A stretch of DNA of 47,606 nucleotides, from contig JAZUMK010000019.1 in assembly GCA_045603585.1 (NCBI GenBank), positions 1 to 47,606 of the forward strand, given 5' to 3'. Shown piece by piece: positions 30,143 to 38,202 of the stretch (positions are counted from its first letter, which is position 1; each line of letters begins with the position of its first letter). The DNA is from SFEL01 sp045603585. GTDB lineage: Bacteria; Bacillota; Clostridia; Christensenellales; CAG-138. The translations under genes were made by a program, and so were the position numbers. The notes under the pieces are model-generated. The model ran no database searches. It saw only the letters and a list, made by a program, of their open reading frames with translations, and was not told where the DNA came from.

Positions 30143-31675
30143 TTAGCGAGGAACGATTTCCGTCAGCTGATAATTGGGCAGGGGCAGGAGGGTTATCTCA
30201 ATTTCCTCCTGAAAGATGGTGATCTGCCGAACGTATATATCCACTATCTCCCTGCGGTTGACAAGGGTTCCTTCCCGAAGCTGTGCCTTTGCTTTGCGAA
30301 AGGCCGTTTTGAGCTTTACGGGGTCTATCATGCGCCTGCTGTTGAGCTGCTCAAGCTGGGAGAGCTGGTTTTGTACGATGGCTTTTGAGTTTTCAAGTTC
30401 CCTGAGCTTTTCTGCCAACGCTGGGGAACCGGTGTTTACCATTATCCCGACTATGTTGGATATGCCCTGATTCAGCTCGTTCAGCCTTGCGGAGAGTATG
30501 GTGCTGCGCTGCTGGGATTCGGACTGTTCCCCTGATATGTATTCCGAGTAGGCATCCATAAGGGAGGGAAACAGCCGCTCGTCAAATATCCTTTCGGACA
30601 GAATGGCCATAACCGTCTCCTCCAGCTTTTCCCGCCGCACTTCGGGGTTATTGCATACTACTGTGCGGTTTTTGCGGGTACAGCGGTAGGATACGTATAT
30701 GGGATGATCCGGGCGGGCTTTGCGGGAGTTGCCCGCATAGCTTGAACCGCACAATCCGCACTTTATCTTGCCTGAGAGCAAGTATTCCTGCTTGGCGTGA
30801 TACTTTTCGGCATGATGTTTTCGCTCTAGCATCTTTTTCTGAACCGATGCGAACAGCTCGGGCGGAATTATCTGAGGCGCCCCGCCCGGCAGACGGATTA
30901 TCTCTTCCTCGCTCTTGTAGCTGTGTCGATTGAACTTTCCGGCGGCGTTCTTCTCGGAGGACTTGTTATAGGTGTACACGCCGGTGTATTTCTCATTGTG
31001 GAGTATTTCATAGAGAGAGTTACGGCCGAAGGGATTTCCTCGCTTGGTAAGATAGCCTAAGGCGTTGAGTCTACCGGTGATGGCGGCATACCCTTCCCCT
31101 CTGTCGTACATATCAAATATGATACGTACGGCCTCCGCTTCCCTTTGGTTTACAACCAGCAGGTGGGTGTCGGGATCCACATCGTACCCCAGGGGCGGGG
31201 TGCCGCCAACGTGCATTCCCTTCAGGGCGTTTTCCCTGCGTCCCTTCTCCACCTCTCTTGCAAGGTTGGCGGAATAGTATTCCGCCATGCCCTCTATGAG
31301 GCCTTCCAGAATAATGCTTTCGGGACTGCCGTCCAGATGCTCCGTGACGGACAGCAGCCTTATATCGTAAAGCTTAAGTTTATGCTTGTATATGGCGCTT
31401 ACATAGCGGTTGCGGCTGAACCTGTCCAGCTTGTGTACTACCACCGCATCGAAAATATCCTTTTCCACATCCGCCATCATCCGCTGAAATTCCGGGCGGT
31501 CATCGCTCTTTGCAGATCGGGCGCGGTCTATGTAGGTGGCCACAAGAATATAGCCGTTGTCTGTGGCATATTTCTCTATGGCGCGAAGCTGAGCCTCAAT
31601 GGATTCTTCGCGCTGCATCTCGCTGGAGAAGCGGCAGTATGCCGCTACCCTGCGGATGTCATTATGCCTGGCCAT
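30143..31675 (-). CDS. Large serine recombinase
   Basis: A 510-residue integrase/resolvase of the large serine family. The catalytic domain shows YCRFSSEMQ (Ser17 nucleophile), DNGYILVATYIDRARSAKSDDRPEFQRMM in two parts (YIDRARSA and RPEFQRMM) and the conserved VVHKLDRFSRN. The recombinase domain follows, with GKGRRENALKGMHVGGTPPLGY-like residues (ENALKGMHVGGTPPLGYD). A zinc ribbon (CGLCGSSY ... YRCTRKNRTVVCNN) and a C-terminal coiled coil complete it. These enzymes move phages and integrative elements without topology restriction. An apparently intact gene; two small genes lie just upstream on the same strand. Confidence 0.95.
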   Translation of the reverse strand: MARHNDIRRVAAYCRFSSEMQREESIEAQLRAIEKYATDNGYILVATYIDRARSAKSDDRPEFQRMMADVEKDIFDAVVVHKLDRFSRNRYVSAIYKHKLKLYDIRLLSVTEHLDGSPESIILEGLIEGMAEYYSANLAREVEKGRRENALKGMHVGGTPPLGYDVDPDTHLLVVNQREAEAVRIIFDMYDRGEGYAAITGRLNALGYLTKRGNPFGRNSLYEILHNEKYTGVYTYNKSSEKNAAGKFNRHSYKSEEEIIRLPGGAPQIIPPELFASVQKKMLERKHHAEKYHAKQEYLLSGKIKCGLCGSSYAGNSRKARPDHPIYVSYRCTRKNRTVVCNNPEVRREKLEETVMAILSERIFDERLFPSLMDAYSEYISGEQSESQQRSTILSARLNELNQGISNIVGIMVNTGSPALAEKLRELENSKAIVQNQLSQLEQLNSRRMIDPVKLKTAFRKAKAQLREGTLVNRREIVDIYVRQITIFQEEIEITLLPLPNYQLTEIVPR

Positions 31676-31706
31676 TTTCCTGTCACCACCTTTCCCCTAC
31701 CTTTAT

Positions 31707-31838
31707 TTATGCTGCTTTGTCCAGCTCCTTGGTTTCGAAATCCGAATAGCAGCTGTGAACTGCTTCGCACAGTATCCGCATAAGCTTTTCCATGTCTGCC
31801 CGCTCGGCGGAATAAGTAATCTTTACCTTGCGTTCCAT
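31707..31838 (-). CDS. Small acidic/basic protein in the recombinase operon
   Basis: A 43-residue product starting MERKVKITYSAERADMEKLM and ending ETKELDKAA. A strong AGGAGG stands seven bases before the ATG. It lies 31 bases before the serine recombinase. Function unknown; the size and position suit a recombination-directionality factor or regulator, but there is no direct evidence. Confidence 0.65.
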   Translation of the reverse strand: MERKVKITYSAERADMEKLMRILCEAVHSCYSDFETKELDKAA

Positions 31839-31849
31839 AGCCGTCCTCC

Positions 31850-32140
31850 TTAATGCCCGGTGTAATTGTACTGATCCCTGAGCATAAGCCTGGATGCTAC
31901 GCGAACGAACTCCTGCTCGTACAGACGAAGGGTGTTCATGTCGTCCACGTACTTCTTGATTTCCGGTATCATGCGGCCATCCTCGTCGTAGTACTCGTCC
32001 TTTGCTTTTGCAAGCAGCTCGGCATACTTGTCCATGAAGCAGTTTGAGAACAGCTCCTGCCACTGTTTGTCGGTGAGCCTTGTGGCCGTGCGTTTACCTT
32101 CTTCCCACATGGGATGTACCTTTCTGACTTCTTTGTTCAT
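31850..32140 (-). CDS. Hypothetical protein upstream of the serine recombinase
   Basis: A 96-residue, mainly helical charged protein (EEGKRTATRLTDKQWQELFS, YAELLAKAKDEYYDEDG). GAAAGGAGACCCC precedes the ATG, and its stop overlaps the ribosome-binding site of the next small gene. No domain was recognised. First gene of the leftward recombinase operon. Confidence 0.75.
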   Translation of the reverse strand: MNKEVRKVHPMWEEGKRTATRLTDKQWQELFSNCFMDKYAELLAKAKDEYYDEDGRMIPEIKKYVDDMNTLRLYEQEFVRVASRLMLRDQYNYTGH

Positions 32141-32230
32141 TTGGGGTCTCCTTTCATTGCTGTGTGTAAATTCTTTAGCCTTGCGGATGCCCGCTGATTA
32201 TTTGTTGTACACGGCAGATCAACCTTGGCT

Positions 32231-32294
32231 GTGACTATATTGTACACTATAAAGTGACGTATAGCAATATATAAGTGACGTTATAATGTGACGA
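32231..32294. promoter_or_regulatory. Iterated GTGAC motifs between divergent recombinase operons
   Basis: GTGAC occurs at 32231, 32254, 32275 and 32288, three of them within TATAANGTGACG contexts, all on the plus strand. Copies 1-3 surround the leftward promoter. A weaker relative (AAAATGACTA) is at 32325. This looks like a multi-site operator. The neighbouring XRE protein is the obvious candidate ligand (inference). Confidence 0.6.
32239..32267 (-). promoter_or_regulatory. Leftward promoter of the serine recombinase operon
   Basis: On the minus strand TTGCTA (32267-32262), 17 bases, TACAAT (32244-32239). A GTGACGT repeat lies in the spacer. Confidence 0.55.
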
Positions 32295-32364
32295 ATGTGT
32301 GAAATTAGTTTCTAAAGAAATTATAAAATGACTAATAAGGAGTGAAAATGGATGTGCGTTTTAC

Positions 32365-32393
32365 TTGTTAACGGGAGTGATTTAAGGTATAAT
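32365..32393 (+). promoter_or_regulatory. Rightward promoter of the XRE-recombinase operon
   Basis: TTGTTA (32365-32370), 17 bases, TATAAT (32388-32393), 25 bases before the XRE start codon. Confidence 0.75.
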
Positions 32394-32418
32394 AAACGTA
32401 AGAAAACAGGAGAAAATT

Positions 32419-32637
32419 ATGGAATTTACCACAGCTGAAAAAATCAACATCATATGCAAAAAGCGGGACATGACCCTGACCCAGCTGGCAGAGGCCACTG
32501 GTCAGACCCGTCAGAACCTGAGCAACAAACTCAAGCGCGACAACTTCTCCGAGAAGGAAATAAAAAAGATCGCTGAGGCACTTAACTGCACGTATGTAAC
32601 GGCATTTAAGCTCAACGATACCGAGGAGATACTATAG
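32419..32637 (+). CDS. XRE-family (Cro/CI-type) regulator
   Basis: A 72-residue single-domain helix-turn-helix protein: MTLTQLAEATGQTRQNLSNKL is the DNA-reading unit (given as MTLTQLAEATG and QTRQNLSNKL). FSEKEIKKIAEALNCTY follows, as in phage Cro-like proteins. GGAGAAAATT precedes the ATG. First gene of the rightward operon, 22 bases before the degenerate recombinase; likely autoregulatory through the upstream GTGAC motifs. Confidence 0.92.
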   Translation: MEFTTAEKINIICKKRDMTLTQLAEATGQTRQNLSNKLKRDNFSEKEIKKIAEALNCTYVTAFKLNDTEEIL

Positions 32638-32659
32638 AATAATTCCGGGAGGGATAAGA

Positions 32660-34171
32660 ATGGCTGAAAAATATATGCTGGATGGACGCGAGTATAAGTT
32701 GCAGTGCAGCTGGAAGCCAAAAAAGGACGGCAGGTATTCTGCTGCCCTCATTTACGAGCAAGGCGGTGTGCGTGCCCAAAAAACAATAACTTCAAAATAT
32801 AAAGAAAAGATAGAGAGTCGACTTCCTGCTATAGGGGCGACTCTTTTTAATTCTGTAGCAAATGAGATAAGGTCGAGAGATGTAAATGCTACATTTTCGG
32901 GAAGCTTCCAAATGATGGAATTTCCTATGTTTTTATACCTTTACTGGGAGGATGTCGCGGCCCTAAAGGGATGGGCAGAATCAACAAAAAAGCTTAAAGA
33001 AAAAAACCTCCGGAACTATATGTTGTACCTGCCGCAAAAGCCTTTGGCAAACCTTACGTTGGAAGACTTTATAAAGGCCGCAGTGATGGCTGTTACAGGC
33101 AAAGAAACCATGGAAGGTTCGACGGTTAGCGAGAAGAAAAAATACAGAGAAATATTTAATGTACTGGTGCCGGTGTTGGATGCGGCATGTATGAGGGGAT
33201 ATTTCCATGCAAACCCAGTTAAAAAGTATTATGAATTACTGAAGGCTCCTAAAGATCATATGGCGAGCATTAGAGAGGAAAACAGGAAAAATGAATTAGA
33301 CATATTAGCGGAAACAAAATTGTACGAACGTATAGCGGCGGGAATGTATAAAGAGGGAATGCTGGTCGGCGTGGCGCTTATGCTGTTTGAAGGTCTTAAG
33401 GCAGAAGAAGCGTGCGCTTTAAAATTTAAAGATGTGACATCACTTTATTACATGCGTACTAATATGAAGGCGCTTAACATATCCAAAAGACGTGACTCCG
33501 ACGCAAAGAGCGAACAATATATGGATGAACCAATCATCATAAGACGTATTCCCATGCACAGGCAACTCGAAGAACTATATAATGCGTGGCTTGAAATCAG
33601 CCGGGAGCGGCTTGATAAAACGACGCAGAATGATATGCAGGAAGTATATCTCGTGCGGAAAGGCATGCGGATCAAAGGAGGGGTAAAGCCCAGAGAGCTG
33701 AAAGCATTTGCCAAGAAGCTCTTTGAAGAGTTGGGTATATCCACATACAATGAAATCACGTCAGCGGATGGTAGCGAAACAAGTGTAAATACGCCGCCGG
33801 ACAGGCTGATGAGATACAACTTTGAACATCATTTGAAAATAAATGGATGCACGATTGACGAAAGAAATAATCTTTTGGGCCGAGCTATGACTACGACGGA
33901 TGGCCGACACTACAGAGATTGGGCAAGCGATTGGTGTCTCAGAAATCTTAAGAGCAAGATTGATAGATGGAGTATCGGAAGCGGTACGGTAGAAAAAGAG
34001 GGATTTGTCAACAAGACGACACCCATCATTGAAGATACCGGAAATAGATTGGCTAAGGTATCAGCAGATGTCATAGCAGAAAAAGAAGGAGATTATACGA
34101 TCATAATTACGTCAAAAAAGGGCGTGAATGTAGAGATGACGCTGGTGAGGAAGGAGCAGACCGATGACTAA
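32660..34171 (+). CDS. Degenerate tyrosine-recombinase-like protein
   Basis: A 503-residue protein with a faint but ordered tyrosine-recombinase frame: a helical core-binding-like region (YREIFNVLVPVLDAACMRGY), then GVALMLFEGLKAEEACALKFKDV where the catalytic Arg is Lys247. Near the end, RLMRYNFEHHLKINGC aligns with box II (Arg382 at the His position, Arg385 retained), and LLGRAMTTTDGRHYRDW has Arg in place of the His of LGH. Three catalytic substitutions suggest it does not cleave DNA alone. GGGAGGG precedes the start. It overlaps the next gene by eight bases, which supports a joint complex. A divergent active enzyme cannot be excluded. Confidence 0.7.
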   Translation: MAEKYMLDGREYKLQCSWKPKKDGRYSAALIYEQGGVRAQKTITSKYKEKIESRLPAIGATLFNSVANEIRSRDVNATFSGSFQMMEFPMFLYLYWEDVAALKGWAESTKKLKEKNLRNYMLYLPQKPLANLTLEDFIKAAVMAVTGKETMEGSTVSEKKKYREIFNVLVPVLDAACMRGYFHANPVKKYYELLKAPKDHMASIREENRKNELDILAETKLYERIAAGMYKEGMLVGVALMLFEGLKAEEACALKFKDVTSLYYMRTNMKALNISKRRDSDAKSEQYMDEPIIIRRIPMHRQLEELYNAWLEISRERLDKTTQNDMQEVYLVRKGMRIKGGVKPRELKAFAKKLFEELGISTYNEITSADGSETSVNTPPDRLMRYNFEHHLKINGCTIDERNNLLGRAMTTTDGRHYRDWASDWCLRNLKSKIDRWSIGSGTVEKEGFVNKTTPIIEDTGNRLAKVSADVIAEKEGDYTIIITSKKGVNVEMTLVRKEQTDD

Positions 34172-36935
34172 GTTTGTGGAACGAGAAGCCAAGGGTCAAA
34201 GCGGTGTGCGCTTTACCTATAAGTACCGAGTAGATGGTGGGACGTATCATGTAAGTCGCTTACGCTACTTGAAAGCTGAGACGGGAGAAGCCGATGAAAA
34301 ACGTATCGACAAAGACTTTTCCGATGAAGCACAGATGATAAAAGGAATGGATATCGAGGCTGAAAGATACTTCCGGAAGGCTTTCGGGGAGGCACCTGTT
34401 CGAGAAAAGGGAGATATGACCTTTAAAGAGTTTAATGATCTGTTTTTTCACGAACTTGCAGCGAACAAGGATTGGGAGGATTATGAGGGAAGCACAAGAG
34501 GTGTGTATTATAGTGCTGTTTATAATCAGCTCGCACCCAAATTCGGCGAAACGCCAATTAAAGATATCACGGCGATAATGTGCCAAAATGTGGTGGATCA
34601 ATGTGAAGCTGAGCATAAGGAAGAGTATACATCGGATCGAAAGGATTGGCTGCGTAATGTGATCAGACATGTTTTAGAATACGCAGAAGCATTGAAATAT
34701 ATCGATAAAAGTCCGCTTGAGAGGTCTAAGCCCGGAGAACGGCTGCGGGAACGGACGAAAAAGGTGACTGCTGCGAAGATACATCCCAAATCTATAAGCA
34801 TACCTGATCTGCAGAATTTATTAACTATAATTAAGAGGCATGTACCACACGATGGCCGATATATGGTCATGGCTATGATGATGTTTTTGGGGCCGCGGGA
34901 CAGTGCGGCAGCTGGGCTAAGGTTTTGCGAAATAATTAAAAATGGGGAGTCTGATATACATAGCGCCTTAATTAAGAATCAAACGACTGATGGAGGACAG
35001 CTTAAAGACGGACAAAAGTGGACTCCTGGCATCCCGCACGTTCCAGTGCTGCCCGAGTTGATGGAATTGATCGAAAAAAGAAAGGCATATATTAGGGAAT
35101 CGTATCCAGATATTACTGAAGAAACATTGAATAAGCTGACGATTGCCAGCAAAAAAGAGGATGTATTCACTTTTTGCTCTCAGAAAGATATTGATGAGGT
35201 AACCAAGGAACTGTTTAAAGAAGCAAATATAAAAATTGGGGATTTAATAGTCCCTGTTTCTGATAGCATGCAGGCAGAAGGTATCAAGCGAAAAGACGAA
35301 TCGCCGACTGCGTATGCATTTAGAAGGAACTTTTCTTCGATGCTCTATGACCTTGTTGGACTTGAGGATGATGAAGCTATGTATCTTATGGGCCATTCCC
35401 GTGAGCACAGCAGCAGCAATTCCGATATCGATTACTCTAGTCCGAGTCAGCAGATGGCGTTATATGAAAAGTTGATGAAGATATCTGATGCATTGAATGA
35501 AGCCAACTTTAAGGAAATTATGCTGAATGATGAGAATATTATGTCGTACTGCAAGAATGAGACAAAGGTTTATGTTACGGTGCATCTTAACAAAGGTGAT
35601 ATTGTCAGCGCTATAATTAATGCCTGTGAACCGCATGACAAAATCATGATGATCGCGCGAGGAGAAAAGCGGAATGATCTGCAGGTGAAGGCCAAGTTGC
35701 TCGAAAGTGAGGGGAAATACCAGAATGGTGGAACCAATATAATGGGGTATTTGGCCGAAGGTTTTAAACGGGCAAGACCCAGAATAATTGAGGATGATGA
35801 TCCGGATAAGTGGCTGTTTGAAGTAGCAAATAGTCCTGATGCAGATGGCTCCGGTATGCCTGATTATGATGAGGAAGAGTGGGATAAGATGGGAGCCTGC
35901 TGGGATGAGGGGATAGTGGAAGAAGCGGAAGAGGAAGCACAAGAGACGGAAGAAACGGAAACAGTAGAAGTAGCAGAAGCGGCAGAAGGAGATGTATATA
36001 TTGTTGTGCTGACCAATAAGGGATATATCCTCCGGCTTAAAGAGGAATGGATTCCTGAACAGAACCCTAATACGAAGGGCAAAAAAGCAATAAATGTGCC
36101 CGAATTAGGTGAACCCATCGCTATGCTGTTGGCGGAAGAAAATCAGACTATAGCCGCTATATCTACTAAGGGAATACGGTACAAAGTTCCCGTGGCAAGT
36201 ATACGATGCCCTTCTGATATTATGGAGCTGTGGCATGGCAACGAGCGTGAATTTGGATATTCTCCCTGTGAAGGAGAGAATGAGAGTATTAGTCACATCT
36301 GCATAATGCCTGATGATGTGCAGGGGAATACTAAGTTTATCCTGACAACTAATTCCGGAGGCATAGCCAAGATAGCCCGCAGAGAGGTGTTGTCACGGTA
36401 TAAGAGGAAAAAGATAGTTAAGCTTCGTCCAGAGGAAGTTGTTTCGGGCAGCCTTTGGTGCCGGGACAATGACAATCTGCTTATAGTGTCATCTGGCAAT
36501 AGAGTATCGGCACAAAGTTCCAAGCAAATACCCAATCGTGAAAACATAGCAGGAACTGTAAAGGGGATGCTGTGCACGGACGGAGTGAGATGTATCGGCG
36601 TTGCCAAGGATAGAGGGCTGCTTGCTACGATATCCAGTGACGGATTTGGTAAGGCCACTGAATCTCACTTATATCATCCAGAAGAGAATCCAGAACAGAC
36701 GTATGGCAGAAACGCGAAGGGTCTGCTGGCTAACGATCTGAATGAAGGGCAAGAGATGATAGCTGGATTGACGGTCAATGAATCCGGTTACTTATACTTA
36801 GCTTCTTCAGATGGGCTGATATTGAAACTCGATGGTAGCAGGGTGCCTGTTTTTGGAAGGAAGGCGCAGGGGAACAGGCTGATGAAGCTGTCGAAAGGGT
36901 GTAGGGTATGTTGTGCAACGTGGCGAGACATGTAA
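34164..36935 (+). CDS. Tyrosine recombinase fused to a GyrA/ParC-type C-terminal domain
   Basis: A 923-residue protein. Residues about 75-190 resemble a recombinase core-binding domain (MTFKEFNDLFFHEL, TRGVYYSAVYNQLAPKFG). The catalytic part shows FLGPRDSAAAGLRF (Arg245), YAFRRNFSSMLYD (Arg387, with Tyr384 at the usual His position), LMGHS (His411) and Tyr424 or Tyr433 as nucleophile candidates. After a very acidic linker (about 570-607), residues 609-918 carry six beta-pinwheel blades like the DNA-wrapping domain of gyrase A: VVLTNKGYILRL, AAISTKGIRYKV, ILTTNSGGIAKI, LIVSSGNRVSA, ATISSDGFGKA and LASSDGLILKL, ending VFGRKAQGNRLMKL. No gyrase catalytic domain is present. Translation is coupled to the upstream degenerate recombinase. 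Confidence 0.85.
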   Translation: MTKFVEREAKGQSGVRFTYKYRVDGGTYHVSRLRYLKAETGEADEKRIDKDFSDEAQMIKGMDIEAERYFRKAFGEAPVREKGDMTFKEFNDLFFHELAANKDWEDYEGSTRGVYYSAVYNQLAPKFGETPIKDITAIMCQNVVDQCEAEHKEEYTSDRKDWLRNVIRHVLEYAEALKYIDKSPLERSKPGERLRERTKKVTAAKIHPKSISIPDLQNLLTIIKRHVPHDGRYMVMAMMMFLGPRDSAAAGLRFCEIIKNGESDIHSALIKNQTTDGGQLKDGQKWTPGIPHVPVLPELMELIEKRKAYIRESYPDITEETLNKLTIASKKEDVFTFCSQKDIDEVTKELFKEANIKIGDLIVPVSDSMQAEGIKRKDESPTAYAFRRNFSSMLYDLVGLEDDEAMYLMGHSREHSSSNSDIDYSSPSQQMALYEKLMKISDALNEANFKEIMLNDENIMSYCKNETKVYVTVHLNKGDIVSAIINACEPHDKIMMIARGEKRNDLQVKAKLLESEGKYQNGGTNIMGYLAEGFKRARPRIIEDDDPDKWLFEVANSPDADGSGMPDYDEEEWDKMGACWDEGIVEEAEEEAQETEETETVEVAEAAEGDVYIVVLTNKGYILRLKEEWIPEQNPNTKGKKAINVPELGEPIAMLLAEENQTIAAISTKGIRYKVPVASIRCPSDIMELWHGNEREFGYSPCEGENESISHICIMPDDVQGNTKFILTTNSGGIAKIARREVLSRYKRKKIVKLRPEEVVSGSLWCRDNDNLLIVSSGNRVSAQSSKQIPNRENIAGTVKGMLCTDGVRCIGVAKDRGLLATISSDGFGKATESHLYHPEENPEQTYGRNAKGLLANDLNEGQEMIAGLTVNESGYLYLASSDGLILKLDGSRVPVFGRKAQGNRLMKLSKGCRVCCATWRDM

Positions 36936-36983
36936 TTTGTAGAACGAGGAGTGCGTGCTTGCGACTGTTTTATCCAAAGGTGT

Positions 36984-37139
36984 TTAATGCTGCAATAGAA
37001 TATTGTTGCCTTCGGGGATTTCGTAATCATTTCCGTACTTGACGAGAAAGACGCCATGCATCAGAAGGGCTTTCTTATTATGGAAAAACACGCCGTGATT
37101 TCCCTCAGCAGGAATAGTGAAAACCGCATTGACATCACC
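36984..37139 (-). pseudogene. Orphan 3' fragment of an unidentified gene
   Basis: On the minus strand an open frame without a start encodes DVNAVFTIPAEGNHGVFFHN, KKALLMHGVFLVKYG and NDYEIPEGNNILLQH, then TAA. Its composition looks like a real C-terminus, but no start or upstream part exists before the TetR gene begins. It is probably a relic cut off by the arrival of the recombinase region or the TetR cluster. The parent gene was not recognised. Confidence 0.4.
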
Positions 37140-37210
37140 GAATCAAACAAATAAACTTATATATAAGATAGTTATATGTTTGTATGAAAAAACAGGATCG
37201 GAGTATAAAA

Positions 37211-37828
37211 ATGGCCAGTGAAACCAAATTGAAGATCGTGCAGGCGAGTCTGGAGCTTTTTCGGGAAAGAGGATATCCAAATGTAAAGATCGAAGAAATA
37301 TGCGAGGCGGCAGATGTAACGCGCAGCACATTTTATTATCACTTTAAGACAAAAGCGGAATTGTTGGATTCGGTTTATATTGATTATTGGAATGAAGACT
37401 TTATGGAGATGATACTTGCTTCCTTTACAATGGATAATCATTGGGAGCAGCTTTTGCAGGTTCTTTTTCCGAGTAATGGTTACACGATGCGTATAGGGCA
37501 CGATCTTCAGTCATGGATCATGGCTACAAGATTAACGGAAAAATCGAGTGCGCATTTTTTTCGGCGAACGGAACTGCTCTGTGGGGTTGTTGAAAAAGTC
37601 ATTCAAATGGGGCAATCCACCGGCCAGTTTAAAAACAACGGGGATGCAAAAAAACTGGCAAATTTGATTGTGAAGAAGTATATAATCGGAAATACATATC
37701 AATGGTGTATGACGGAAGGTGCATTTGATTTGTTTGAAGGCATAAAGACGGATGTCAGCGTGATTTTGGGCGTGGAACCGGAATTGCTTTCAGCTGAGCC
37801 GGATGCTAAAAAAGAGAGCGATTTATAA
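37211..37828 (+). CDS. TetR/AcrR-family regulator
   Basis: A 205-residue regulator. The N-terminal helix-turn-helix reads IVQASLELFRERGYPNVKIEEICEAADVTRSTFYYHFKTKAELL, with its core given as IEEICEAADVTRSTFYYHF. A helical ligand/dimer domain without recognisable specificity follows. GGAG seven bases before ATG 37211 sets the start. It precedes the transporter/reductase/amidohydrolase cluster in the same direction. Palindromes at 37839 and 38071 are likely its operators. Confidence 0.93.
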   Translation: MASETKLKIVQASLELFRERGYPNVKIEEICEAADVTRSTFYYHFKTKAELLDSVYIDYWNEDFMEMILASFTMDNHWEQLLQVLFPSNGYTMRIGHDLQSWIMATRLTEKSSAHFFRRTELLCGVVEKVIQMGQSTGQFKNNGDAKKLANLIVKKYIIGNTYQWCMTEGAFDLFEGIKTDVSVILGVEPELLSAEPDAKKESDL

Positions 37829-37838
37829 CGGAAACCGG

Positions 37839-37850
37839 CATACTCGTATG
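37839..37850. promoter_or_regulatory. TetR-type operator candidate 1
   Basis: CATAC-TC-GTATG immediately follows the tetR stop. It shares the TACTCG core with the palindrome at 38071. Confidence 0.5.
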
Positions 37851-38024
37851 TAAGGAGGGACTGTTGCACATAGGATCATGAGCGCAGGAAGCGGGAAGGA
37901 TAGCGAAAAGCATATTCTTTTCTGCTTCTTTTTTTTGTGCAGATTTTCCCCAATGTTCGGGATATTTGAGGTTTCCTTGATTGTACGGATGAAAAAATAA
38001 ATGAATAAGTTATAAATTAGGAGA

Positions 38025-38053
38025 TTGACATTTGAGTGTCGAAAAAATATAAT
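38025..38053 (+). promoter_or_regulatory. Consensus promoter upstream of the MFS gene
   Basis: A perfect TTGACA (38025-38030), 17 bases and a perfect TATAAT (38048-38053). It would be very strong unless repressed; a 12-base palindrome lies about 18 bases beyond the -10 box. The 5' leader would be about 140 bases. The rest of 37851-38202 has no gene; a weak U-rich terminator-like hairpin (AAAAG...CTTTT then T8) is at about 37900-37936. Confidence 0.85.
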
Positions 38054-38070
38054 CATGACATAAACAATTC

Positions 38071-38082
38071 GTACTCGAGTAC
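38071..38082. promoter_or_regulatory. TetR-type operator candidate 2
   Basis: The perfect 12-base palindrome GTACTCGAGTAC lies just downstream of the consensus promoter. A third, weaker GTAT...ATAC pair is at 38090-38103. Position suggests repression of the MFS gene and beyond. Confidence 0.6.
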
Positions 38083-38202
38083 AAAAAAAGTATATTCGCA
38101 TACAGATTGCGCGAATGAAAATATTTTCAACTGCTTGAAAAAAGAAAAGTCTTCTGTTGGAAAATCATGGTTGTATTTTGTAAAACAAAGGCAGGTAGGT
38201 TT

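Noticed and set aside
34164..36935. A gyrase or topoisomerase IV A subunit
   Set aside because: The catalytic tyrosine/winged-helix and tower domains of GyrA are absent; only the C-terminal pinwheel is similar, joined to recombinase boxes.
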